Assembly (NCBI GenBank): GCA_031283115.1
Contig: JAITCK010000019.1
Coordinates: forward strand, 1-10,685
Reading direction: 5' to 3'
DNA from: Cellulomonadaceae bacterium
GTDB lineage: Bacteria; Actinomycetota; Actinomycetes; Actinomycetales; Cellulomonadaceae
DNA length: 10,685 nucleotides
The notes under the pieces were generated by a model that was given only the letters and a program-made list of their open reading frames with translations, did no database searches and was not told where the DNA came from. Positions 1 through 6,906 of the stretch are shown piece after piece. A program made the translations under genes and the position numbers. Position 1 is the first letter of the stretch, and each line of letters begins with the position of its first letter.

Positions 1-1290
1 CAGGTTGGCTTCGGAGTTGATGACTCCAGCCAGCCTGCGGACGCCTTCGCGGATGCGTTCTTCTGTGGGGTAGCAGAAGGACAGGCGCATGTAGTTGGCA
101 CCCTCGCCGTCGTAGTAGAAGGCTGTTCCTGGTACGTAAGCCACCAGTTCTGTTGTTGCCCTGGGCAACATTGACCGGGCGTCGAGACCGGCAGGCAACT
201 TCACCCACACGTAGAAGCCTCCATCGGGCACATTCCACTCACAGGTGGGCAGGTAGGTTTCCAGGGCGCCCACCATGGCGTCACGACGCGACCGGTACAT
301 GTCGCGGAAGTTTTTGATTTGGGCCTTCCAGTCGAAGTTGGACAGGTAGGTAGAGATCGCCATTTGCGAGGCGTTCGAGGGGCACAAAATGGCGGCCTCT
401 GAGGCCAACACCAGTTTTTCGCGGACGGCAGGCGGGCAAATAACCCAGCCCACCCGGAAGCCGGGGGCAAAAGTCTTAGAGAAAGACCCCAGGTAGATAA
501 CCCCTTCGGAGTCGAAGGCTCGCATGGCGGGCAGGGGCTCACGATCAAAACCCAACAGGCCGTAAGGGTTGTCTTCGATGATGAGCACGCCATGCCGGTG
601 GCAGATATCAAGGATTTCGTGACGACGGTCTAGGGGGATAGTGACACCGGCCGGGTTGTGGTAGTTGGGTACCGTGTAGAGGTATTTCACGGTTTTTCCG
701 GCAGCCCGCGTGGCAATAATGGCCTCTTCGAGGCGGGCAGGGATGAGCCCTTGCGCGTCAATCTCCACATGGACAACGTCGGCCTCATAGGACCGGAACA
801 CGCCCAGGGCGCCCACATAGGAGGGTGCCTCAGCGATGATGACATCGCCCGGGTCGATAAGGATACGGGTGAGCAGGTCAAGGCCCTGCTGAGACCCGGT
901 AGTGATGACAACATCATCAGGGTGGGCGTCAGCGATGCCTTCCAAGGCGACAATATCGAGAACCTGTTGGCGCAGCACCTCGTGACCTTGACCAGACCCA
1001 TACTGCATGGCCGTGGTGCCCTGTTCGACAATGAGTTGAGCGAAGGCCTCACTGATGGTGTTGAGGGGCAGGTCAGAGATGTTGGGCATACCGCCAGCCA
1101 GGGACACCACCTCAGGGCGGTTGGCTACCGCGAAGAGGGCGCGAATCTCAGAGGCACGCATACCGTGGGCGCGTTGCGCGTAGGCGTTGAACCACGGGTC
1201 AAGGCGGGTGCCAGCAGCGCTGTCATCGGCCAAGACAGGGCTAGCGGTAGTGTTCCCATCAAGGGAAGTCGATTCCGTGATGTCAGACAT
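1..1290 (-). CDS. PLP-dependent aminotransferase, class I/II fold (3' end cut by window edge)
   Basis: Fold-type I aminotransferase that would act in the cytoplasm in amino-acid metabolism; the substrate cannot be told from the sequence. The frame is open for 430 codons from ATG at 1290 to the left edge. Family members are a little over 400 residues, so only a few C-terminal residues should be missing. Visible landmarks: GGMPN near residue 67, TGSQQGLDLL (cofactor phosphate region), PNYHNPAG at 208-215, EDNPYG at 239-244 (Asp240 pairs with the pyridine nitrogen, Tyr243 with the PLP hydroxyl), SFSKTF with the Schiff-base Lys272, and Arg402 in NYMRLSF, which fits the substrate carboxylate clamp. 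This resembles the 2-aminoadipate/KAT-II-like group and the catalytic half of MocR proteins, but there is no N-terminal DNA-binding domain. A strong GGAGG lies seven bases before the ATG. It follows trxA by 34 bases and is probably the last visible gene of the operon. In actinobacteria such a gene often sits beside parB. Confidence 0.93.
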   Translation of the reverse strand, partial: MSDITESTSLDGNTTASPVLADDSAAGTRLDPWFNAYAQRAHGMRASEIRALFAVANRPEVVSLAGGMPNISDLPLNTISEAFAQLIVEQGTTAMQYGSGQGHEVLRQQVLDIVALEGIADAHPDDVVITTGSQQGLDLLTRILIDPGDVIIAEAPSYVGALGVFRSYEADVVHVEIDAQGLIPARLEEAIIATRAAGKTVKYLYTVPNYHNPAGVTIPLDRRHEILDICHRHGVLIIEDNPYGLLGFDREPLPAMRAFDSEGVIYLGSFSKTFAPGFRVGWVICPPAVREKLVLASEAAILCPSNASQMAISTYLSNFDWKAQIKNFRDMYRSRRDAMVGALETYLPTCEWNVPDGGFYVWVKLPAGLDARSMLPRATTELVAYVPGTAFYYDGEGANYMRLSFCYPTEERIREGVRRLAGVINSEANL

Positions 1291-1324
1291 GTATGCCTCC
1301 AAGTTCGTGCAGGTACCGCGAACC

Positions 1325-1657
1325 TTATATGGCTGAGGCCAGTGCAGCCGTGATTTGGTTCACAAGGTCGGCTTTGGGGCGGGCGCCAATGATGGTGCCA
1401 ACAACTTCCCCGCCAACAAAAACCATCATGGTGGGGATGGAGGTGATGTTGTAGGCGGCAGCGGTTGCGGCGTTGGCTTCGGTATCAAGTTTGGCGATGG
1501 TGAACTGGTCGGCGTACTCGTCAGAAATCTGTTCAAGCACGGGGGCGACCGCCCGGCAGGGGCCGCACCAGTCAGCCCAAAAATCCACAACAACAGGCTT
1601 GTCAGAAGACAAGACGGTAGTAGCGAAGTCTGCGTCAGTAACGGCAATAGATGACAT
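1325..1657 (-). CDS. trxA: thioredoxin
   Basis: Small cytoplasmic disulfide reductase of 110 residues, the normal thioredoxin length. The active site WCGPC is at residues 30-34 with the usual preceding VVVDFWAD (buried Asp26). The cis-proline loop SIPT has Pro75, and the C-terminal GARPKADLVNQI matches the family. It is reduced by thioredoxin reductase with NADPH and passes electrons to targets such as ribonucleotide reductase and peroxiredoxins (family knowledge). ATG at 1657 has a clear AAAGGAG about seven bases upstream, so the start is secure. It lies 44 bases downstream of trxB in the same direction, so the two halves of the redox system are almost certainly co-transcribed as trxB-trxA, as in many actinobacteria. 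Confidence 0.97.
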   Translation of the reverse strand: MSSIAVTDADFATTVLSSDKPVVVDFWADWCGPCRAVAPVLEQISDEYADQFTIAKLDTEANAATAAAYNITSIPTMMVFVGGEVVGTIIGARPKADLVNQITAALASAI

Positions 1658-1673
1658 GATGTGCTCCTTTGAA

Positions 1674-1691
1674 GCGGTGGTAGCGGTGGTA
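1674..1691. repeat. tandem 9-base direct repeat in the trxB-trxA gap
   Basis: The nonamer GCGGTGGTA occurs twice back to back between the trxB stop and the trxA ribosome binding site. On the mRNA strand it reads as pyrimidine-rich TACCACCGC twice. It is not palindromic and does not form a hairpin, so it is not a terminator. A role is not apparent; it may be simple slippage or an mRNA leader element before the trxA ribosome binding site. Confidence 0.5.
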
Positions 1692-1701
1692 GTGAGAGTG
1701 G

Positions 1702-2631
1702 TTAGAGGGAGGCCAGGTAGTGCTGGGCGTCAAGGGCGGCAGAGCAGCCAGACCCAGCAGCAGTGATCGCTTGACGGTAGGTGTGGTCAACGGCATCACC
1801 GCAAGCGAAAACGCCGGGAAGGTTGGTGCGTGTCGAACGGCCTTCACAGACAATGTAACCACTGTCGTCAAGTTCGACCTGACCCTTGACAAGGTCGGTA
1901 CGGGGAACATGCCCGATGGCCACAAACAAACCGGTAGCGTCCAAGGTTCGCAACTGGCCGGTGACAGTGTCGCGCAGGGTGAGGGATTCCAGGGAGGTTT
2001 CGCCGTGAATCTCAGCGATTTCACTGTTCCAGGCAAACTCCAACTTAGGGTCATCTTGCGCCCGCTTGGCCATAACAGCGGAAGCCCGCAGGGCGTCGCG
2101 GCGGTGAATGACAGTGACTTTGGAGGCGAAACGAGTGAGGAAGGTGGCCTCTTCCATGGCGGAGTCACCGCCGCCAACAACAGCAATGTGTTGGTCGCGG
2201 AAGAAGAATCCGTCGCAGGTGGCGCAGAAGCTGACGCCGCGGCCTGACAGGCGCTGTTCGCCGTCAATACCCAACTGACGGTAGGCCGAACCGGTCGCCA
2301 GGATGACGGCGCGGGCCTGGTAGGTGTCACCGCCACCTGTCACCAGAGTTTTCACGTCGCCGTCGAGGGTGGCTGTCTCGACGTCATCCCATTCGACCTG
2401 GGCACCAAACTTTTCGGCCTGTTCCTGCATAGCAGCCATGAGGTCTGGACCCATAATGCCAGCGGGGAAGCCGGGGAAATTTTCTACTTCGGTGGTGTTC
2501 ATCAGGGCACCACCGGCAGTCACCGACCCGGCGATGACCAGGGGGGATAGTCCGGCGCGGGCTGCGTAAATGGCGGCCGTGTATCCGGCCGGACCGGAGC
2601 CGACAATAGCGACATCGTAAATCTCAGACAT
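1702..2631 (-). CDS. trxB: thioredoxin-disulfide reductase (NADPH, FAD)
   Basis: Low-molecular-weight bacterial thioredoxin reductase, 309 residues, the usual size. Domains in order: FAD-binding GSGPAG at 11-16; FAD domain up to about 115 with ATGS; redox-active CATC at 136-139; NADPH-binding GGGDSA at 153-158 with the HRRD motif at 176-179 that recognises the NADPH 2'-phosphate; second FAD segment with [12 protein letters not shown] at 277-288. All catalytic positions are intact. It transfers electrons from NADPH to the thioredoxin encoded next to it. ATG at 2631 is preceded by AAGGA at a good distance. It lies 51 bases downstream of the pseudokinase gene. I see no hairpin in that gap and no convincing match to a SigR-type promoter, although trxBA is SigR-controlled in Streptomyces. 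Confidence 0.97.
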   Translation of the reverse strand: MSEIYDVAIVGSGPAGYTAAIYAARAGLSPLVIAGSVTAGGALMNTTEVENFPGFPAGIMGPDLMAAMQEQAEKFGAQVEWDDVETATLDGDVKTLVTGGGDTYQARAVILATGSAYRQLGIDGEQRLSGRGVSFCATCDGFFFRDQHIAVVGGGDSAMEEATFLTRFASKVTVIHRRDALRASAVMAKRAQDDPKLEFAWNSEIAEIHGETSLESLTLRDTVTGQLRTLDATGLFVAIGHVPRTDLVKGQVELDDSGYIVCEGRSTRTNLPGVFACGDAVDHTYRQAITAAGSGCSAALDAQHYLASL

Positions 2632-2682
2632 GGTTTTCCTTGGAATGACGGTAGGTACGGTGAGGGCTGATGGAGGCTGGGG

Positions 2683-4452
2683 TTATTCGATGGTGAGTTC
2701 GCCTAGTTCCAGGCGGATGCGTCCGTTTGATGACGGCAACTCGGTAATCCACAGAACGAAGGATTCAGTGGTGACCGGGGACGCGAAGGTCAGTTGAGTG
2801 TCCGGGTAAATGGCGCTAGAGGCGAGCACGGTTCCCGATGTGGGGTCGGCGCCGGTAGCGGCTCGTACTTCAACGTGACCTCCCGTGCTGTTGGTGGCCA
2901 AGATGATGCGGTGGACTTCCGCCGGTTCCCGCAGGCGAATCTCGAAACCTAGGCCAGAGGCCAGGTTGCCGAAGTTGGGAGTCCGGTAGGTAAAGGTGTT
3001 CCAGAAGGTTGACGGGTCGCCGTCAATAGCCAGCGGAGCATTCTCGGTACGTTCACCCAAGCCAGAAGGGTCAATAACGGCTACAGATTCGATGACGGGA
3101 CGGACCTCAACAGGCTGAGGTTCTTGGGTGTCATCGTCACCGATGCCATCGGCATCCGCATCGCCGTTAGCACCAGGGCTGGCTTGAACGTCGGCCGTGG
3201 CTGCGGGACTAGGGTTGGCTTGCAGGGGGCCAGCAGGTTGAAAGGCGTTGTTGATGGCCCAGCCGGTAGCCACCACAACGGCTGCAATGATGAGGCCAAG
3301 CACAATAGGTGTGGCCCGCACACCCTTACGGTGATGGGCTTCGACGGGAGGCTGCTGGGTGGTGGATGACGGCATGGGCGTCTTTCCTTGAAGGGGCGGC
3401 GTCGCTGGTGCGGGTTGTTCAGCGCGCACTGGTGGGAAGGTGGGTGCGGGTGGGGTTACTGGTTGCGGCGGTGCCACAGGTGCCGGTGCGGTTGCGGGGC
3501 GGGCTGAGACGGCGGCAAAGGGTGCCACGGGAACACCGTAGGCGGGGGTTGCCGGGCGATCCGGTCGACCGATACGTCCCACTAACCCCATAGCGGCGGC
3601 ACTGGCTGCTGCCGCTCCCACCAGGCTACCGGCAGCAGCGCCCTCAGCAAGAGGGGAACGGGCAGGATGAACTGATTGACGTTGCGGGATACCGGCAGGG
3701 CTGACGTCGTCTTCCGGGTCAGTGGAGGAGTCGTCGCCCATCTCATTGTTCTCGTCAAGGGAAGCCTGACCCTGCGATGGGTTACCCATCGTGGAGATAT
3801 CCTCCCAAGGGGCCAAGGCATCGGCGACGGCTTGGGCGGTGGTCAGCGCAGTCAGGTCACCGTCAGCCAGCAGGGGGCCAGCCATTGACGCTAAGGCGCG
3901 GGCGTCAGCCAACTGACCGTCGGTGGCCGTGGTGTCAGCAGGTTTGGTGCCGGTAAGTACCGCATCCGTACCCAGGCCCGTAATAGTGATGCGGTTATGG
4001 GACACATACACTGACTGAGGCCGCAAGGCTCCATGATATACGCCGCGACCTGCAGCAACAGCCAAGGCGGTGGCAGTCTCGCCAACGACGGTCCGCAGTC
4101 GGTCTGGCGCAATGTCCGTGAGATCAGCCAAGGGAAGGCCGTCAACCACGGACGTGACCACATACCTGACCGATGCGCCATCGGGCAAAGTAGAAGACCC
4201 GGCATCAAGGACACGCGGGAAGCGGGTGTCGATGACGGTCGCCGCGCGTCGAGCAGAATCGAGGGCTTCATCGCAGCGAGGGCCAGTCAACACGAGAACT
4301 CGAACAGGCCGGTCAAGCACCGCATCGTGAGCCTGCCACTGTGACAAACACTCGATACCAGCAGGCAGGTGAGTTTGCAGCAGATACCGTTCGGCAATAA
4401 AGTCGCCTTCGCGCGCGAGCAAGTCACCTTTGGCTGTGTGACGTGTGCTCAT
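2683..4452 (-). CDS. single-pass membrane pseudokinase with extracytoplasmic discoidin-like domain (MviN C-terminal region as a separate protein)
   Basis: A 589-residue protein matching the part that follows the flippase in mycobacterial MviN (Rv3910). Residues about 20-185 look like a Ser/Thr kinase fold without catalytic residues: the VAIK lysine region reads VRVLVL, the HRD loop reads HGALRPQS (140-147) so the catalytic Asp is gone, and DFG is replaced by GLG (159-161). A Pro/Ala-rich linker follows, with an Ala/Gly stretch at 271-293. One membrane helix lies at about 382-400 after HHRKG. An Asp-rich DADADGIGDDD at 431-441 comes next, and then a beta-rich domain at about 450-589 (GDPSTFWNTF, ILATNSTGGHVEVR) like F5/8-type C domains. 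Orientation is N-terminus in, C-terminus out. In mycobacteria this region binds the FHA protein FhaA and regulates peptidoglycan synthesis. I chose ATG 4452 (GGAG seven bases upstream) over an in-frame TTG at 4509 lacking a good ribosome site. No murJ lies upstream. Role by homology only. Confidence 0.85.
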   Translation of the reverse strand: MSTRHTAKGDLLAREGDFIAERYLLQTHLPAGIECLSQWQAHDAVLDRPVRVLVLTGPRCDEALDSARRAATVIDTRFPRVLDAGSSTLPDGASVRYVVTSVVDGLPLADLTDIAPDRLRTVVGETATALAVAAGRGVYHGALRPQSVYVSHNRITITGLGTDAVLTGTKPADTTATDGQLADARALASMAGPLLADGDLTALTTAQAVADALAPWEDISTMGNPSQGQASLDENNEMGDDSSTDPEDDVSPAGIPQRQSVHPARSPLAEGAAAGSLVGAAAASAAAMGLVGRIGRPDRPATPAYGVPVAPFAAVSARPATAPAPVAPPQPVTPPAPTFPPVRAEQPAPATPPLQGKTPMPSSTTQQPPVEAHHRKGVRATPIVLGLIIAAVVVATGWAINNAFQPAGPLQANPSPAATADVQASPGANGDADADGIGDDDTQEPQPVEVRPVIESVAVIDPSGLGERTENAPLAIDGDPSTFWNTFTYRTPNFGNLASGLGFEIRLREPAEVHRIILATNSTGGHVEVRAATGADPTSGTVLASSAIYPDTQLTFASPVTTESFVLWITELPSSNGRIRLELGELTIE

Positions 4453-4569
4453 GGGAGATCTCCGTTCACTTCCGCTGGTCACCGCGTTTTGACGCACAGG
4501 TATCAACAATGTGCCCCGATGACACGAAAACGGGTCGCCAAGACACTCGAATACTGCAATGCAGCGGGT
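4453..4569 (-). other. 117-base non-coding gap where murJ normally lies
   Basis: This is the only gap over 60 bases inside the minus-strand operon. It contains no credible reading frame: the upstream TTG-initiated extension of the pseudokinase enters it but lacks a ribosome site. I see no terminator hairpin and no convincing -35/-10 pair. Near its start lies the 10-base palindrome GGAGATCTCC (4454-4463), whose GGAG serves as the pseudokinase ribosome binding site. A short CTGCA-A-TGCAG palindrome lies near the DUF6049 end. In related actinobacteria the murJ/mviN flippase gene occupies this slot (established synteny). Confidence 0.7.
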
Positions 4570-6906
4570 TTACGGTACACGTAGTGCAGGGTCAGTAAGG
4601 CCATCTGCCCCTTGACGGCTGTCAGAACGGCCACGTCGGATCGTTCGGACGATTCCTGCAACCAAAAGAAGCAGCAAGATGACGGCAGCAACAGCAGTAC
4701 CAGCGGTCTCCCATCCGGCCCGCACCCGCAAATCGAGGGTGGCACTAGCCCCCGTATGCTGGCCGTCCCGGGTGAGCACATAAATGCCGATGGTCACGTC
4801 ACCAGAAGCGATAGCACGAACAGGCACGTATACGGTTTGGCTCGACTGCGGATCTAACGTCACTGTAGGACGGTCGTCAACGACAAGCCGGGGGTCGCGC
4901 GGGTCAAGTTCAATAGTGACAGTGGCCTGAGCCGGTAGGTCATTGCGGACAGAAATAGGCAGAGAACCTTCATCGCTGATGAGGGTGACACCGGCAGCTG
5001 TCGCCGACAAAGATTCGCTCAACATGCGGGACTGGTGCAGGGCAGCGTTAGCGAGGTTACTGCGGTCACCCTCGGTCAGGGCACCAGGCTGTGTGGCCAT
5101 GCTCGGCGATGTCACGTCACGCCAGGCTACAGCCACAGGGAGGGCCAAGGCAGCCGATAGAGGGCCAAAAATGCTGGAAGGCTCATCAGTGACACTGGCT
5201 AGGCGGGCCACCGAAGTCCTGGCATCAGCCAAGGTCCGCACCGTGGAAGGGGGCAGGGTTGAACCGGAAGGCACTGACAGGCCTGATGGGGTCAAAGCCG
5301 TTGTTGTGGCTGTGGTTGCTGCTGCGGTGTCGGTGAGCAAGGGCAGGCTGGAGAAGTCTGTGACATCCGACGCGGCCGGAGCAGAGGGGGTGGCAGAGGC
5401 TAAACTCACCCAGCCGGTGCCAGTCAACGCATCAAGCAGGGCAGAAACCCGTGCCGGGTCAGGATGCCAACTGCGGGGCAAGGCAATAAGGATGGGCTTG
5501 TCACGGGAGAACCCATCGGCGATGAGCGAGGTTTCCGCAGCCGCACGGACAAGTAACTCCGTGTCGAGCACAAGGCCGGGCTGCTGCTGTGTCCCATCGG
5601 ACGATGGTGACGGTGACTCGATGGATCCGTCTAGCCCGGCTGTTGGGGCCTGAGTGAGTTGGGCGATCAGAGGTGACAGGGTGCCGTCGGGAATCAGTGC
5701 CGTCACCAGGCCAGCCTCCGTGGACACCGACACAGAAGACGATGATGCCGACGGGACAAGACTGCTGGCCGGAATAACCAGCGACGACAAGCCGGAAGCA
5801 GTCACACTATGCAAGGCGTCAGGGGTGAGTATTGCGCCTTCAGGAAGCCAAGCCAACGGGGAAGCCCAGGTGTCAGGCACCGTCCAGCGGGAATCATCGT
5901 CGCTGGTGGTGCCTGCACTGTTGCTGGCACTACCAGTGGAGTTGCTGTTGTTGACATGGCTGCCCGTGTCAGATGGGGGTGACGGCAGGGGAACCGTCAC
6001 CGCATCAACCAGGTCTTGAGGCGAAAGATCGGCGCGAGATAAGGCCACCAGGTCAGGGTCAAAAGGTGGCAGCGGGCTGGTCTGCCCGCCGCGCGTCAAC
6101 GCAGCCACCCGCGACAACCACTGCAACACTGCCTGGTCATCACTGGCCGCAGCCACCGCCATAACAGCCGGGTCAACAGCTGCAGCCACCGCCTGGCTGC
6201 CGGTGGCTGCAGCGTTGATAGCGGCCAAAGACTGGACAGCCGCATCAAGGCGGCCAGTAGATGCCACCAAAGGCTCCAACTGAGGCAATAAGTCGCTGTC
6301 AAGGTCAAAGGCAGGGCCAGTCAACGGAGCCGCAAAAGCCAGAGAAGCCAGCGAATCTGTGACGTCATAGCCTGAGCCTGGATCCCACAACAAAAAAGAC
6401 CGCAATACAGCACCCGACAACTCGCCTGCATCCCGCAAAGACACAGACAAAGGCCGCGGCCCACGTGCCCCACCATCAAGATGCAGCCGGTCAATATCGA
6501 CAACCACATCCACCAGCCTCGAAGCGCCAGGCGCCAAAGAACCAACAGACTCGGTTGCCACCTGCGTCACCGTGCGTTGCGAAGAACCCTGCACCCACGA
6601 CGACAAATCATCCCGCGACCCCAACCGCCGCCAACCCACACCCACATCAATCAGGCCAGAAGCCAGCGGACGCTCAGACGTATTCGACACCAGCACAGAC
6701 AGCGACAACTCAGTACCCGGCCCCACCACCAGGTGAGACAGCCCCGACAAAGCCAGCACAGGGGTCGCCAACTGCGAAGAGGTTTCGACCACGGCAGGAG
6801 TCGTTGTCGTAGGAGGAAAAGACGACAACAAGCCGCCCGCAGGAACAGCCACAGCAGCCACGGTAGTGACAGCAGCAGCCACGGCAGAAACAAGAGGGCG
6901 ACTCAT
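4570..6906 (-). CDS. DUF6049 family membrane-anchored extracytoplasmic protein
   Basis: Large surface protein of 778 residues, of unknown biochemical function. Its position between the Nudix gene and the mviN region corresponds to Rv3909 of M. tuberculosis, and length and topology match that family. An N-terminal hydrophobic segment (about 5-22, Ala/Val-rich) acts as signal or signal anchor. A long Ser/Thr/Ala-rich extracytoplasmic body follows. A C-terminal helix at about 734-753 (VAAVILLLLLVAGIV) is followed by a basic tail (RTIRRGR). Near the membrane, about 640-735, repeated beta-strand patterns (NDLPAQATVTIEL, QTVYVPVRA) suggest Ig-like folds; a similar pattern at 60-140 suggests another. 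The segment near 470-505 (ILIALPRSWHPDPARVSALLDAL) is a typical conserved part of this family. ATG overlaps the Nudix stop as ATGA, so translation is probably coupled; no strong separate ribosome site is seen. A role in envelope assembly is inferred from neighbours. The first half uses unusually many G- and T-ending codons. Confidence 0.88.
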   Translation of the reverse strand: MSRPLVSAVAAAVTTVAAVAVPAGGLLSSFPPTTTTPAVVETSSQLATPVLALSGLSHLVVGPGTELSLSVLVSNTSERPLASGLIDVGVGWRRLGSRDDLSSWVQGSSQRTVTQVATESVGSLAPGASRLVDVVVDIDRLHLDGGARGPRPLSVSLRDAGELSGAVLRSFLLWDPGSGYDVTDSLASLAFAAPLTGPAFDLDSDLLPQLEPLVASTGRLDAAVQSLAAINAAATGSQAVAAAVDPAVMAVAAASDDQAVLQWLSRVAALTRGGQTSPLPPFDPDLVALSRADLSPQDLVDAVTVPLPSPPSDTGSHVNNSNSTGSASNSAGTTSDDDSRWTVPDTWASPLAWLPEGAILTPDALHSVTASGLSSLVIPASSLVPSASSSSVSVSTEAGLVTALIPDGTLSPLIAQLTQAPTAGLDGSIESPSPSSDGTQQQPGLVLDTELLVRAAAETSLIADGFSRDKPILIALPRSWHPDPARVSALLDALTGTGWVSLASATPSAPAASDVTDFSSLPLLTDTAAATTATTTALTPSGLSVPSGSTLPPSTVRTLADARTSVARLASVTDEPSSIFGPLSAALALPVAVAWRDVTSPSMATQPGALTEGDRSNLANAALHQSRMLSESLSATAAGVTLISDEGSLPISVRNDLPAQATVTIELDPRDPRLVVDDRPTVTLDPQSSQTVYVPVRAIASGDVTIGIYVLTRDGQHTGASATLDLRVRAGWETAGTAVAAVILLLLLVAGIVRTIRRGRSDSRQGADGLTDPALRVP

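Noticed and set aside
658..1353. Plus-strand open frame of 231 codons
   Set aside because: It lies antisense to the aminotransferase, whose catalytic motifs are intact in the minus frame; its translation has no recognisable domain.
4453..4509. Longer pseudokinase with TTG start at 4509
   Set aside because: No good ribosome site precedes it, while ATG 4452 has GGAG at seven bases and the added 19 residues look non-coding.
4556..4566. Short palindrome CTGCA-A-TGCAG as a terminator
   Set aside because: Five-base arms with a one-base loop cannot form a stable RNA hairpin, and no T-run follows.
4503..4781. Minus-strand open frame of 92 codons reaching into the murJ gap, considered as a murJ remnant
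   Set aside because: It overlaps the DUF6049 3' end out of frame, and its translation (Cys/Ser/Leu-rich) has no MurJ-like membrane helices.
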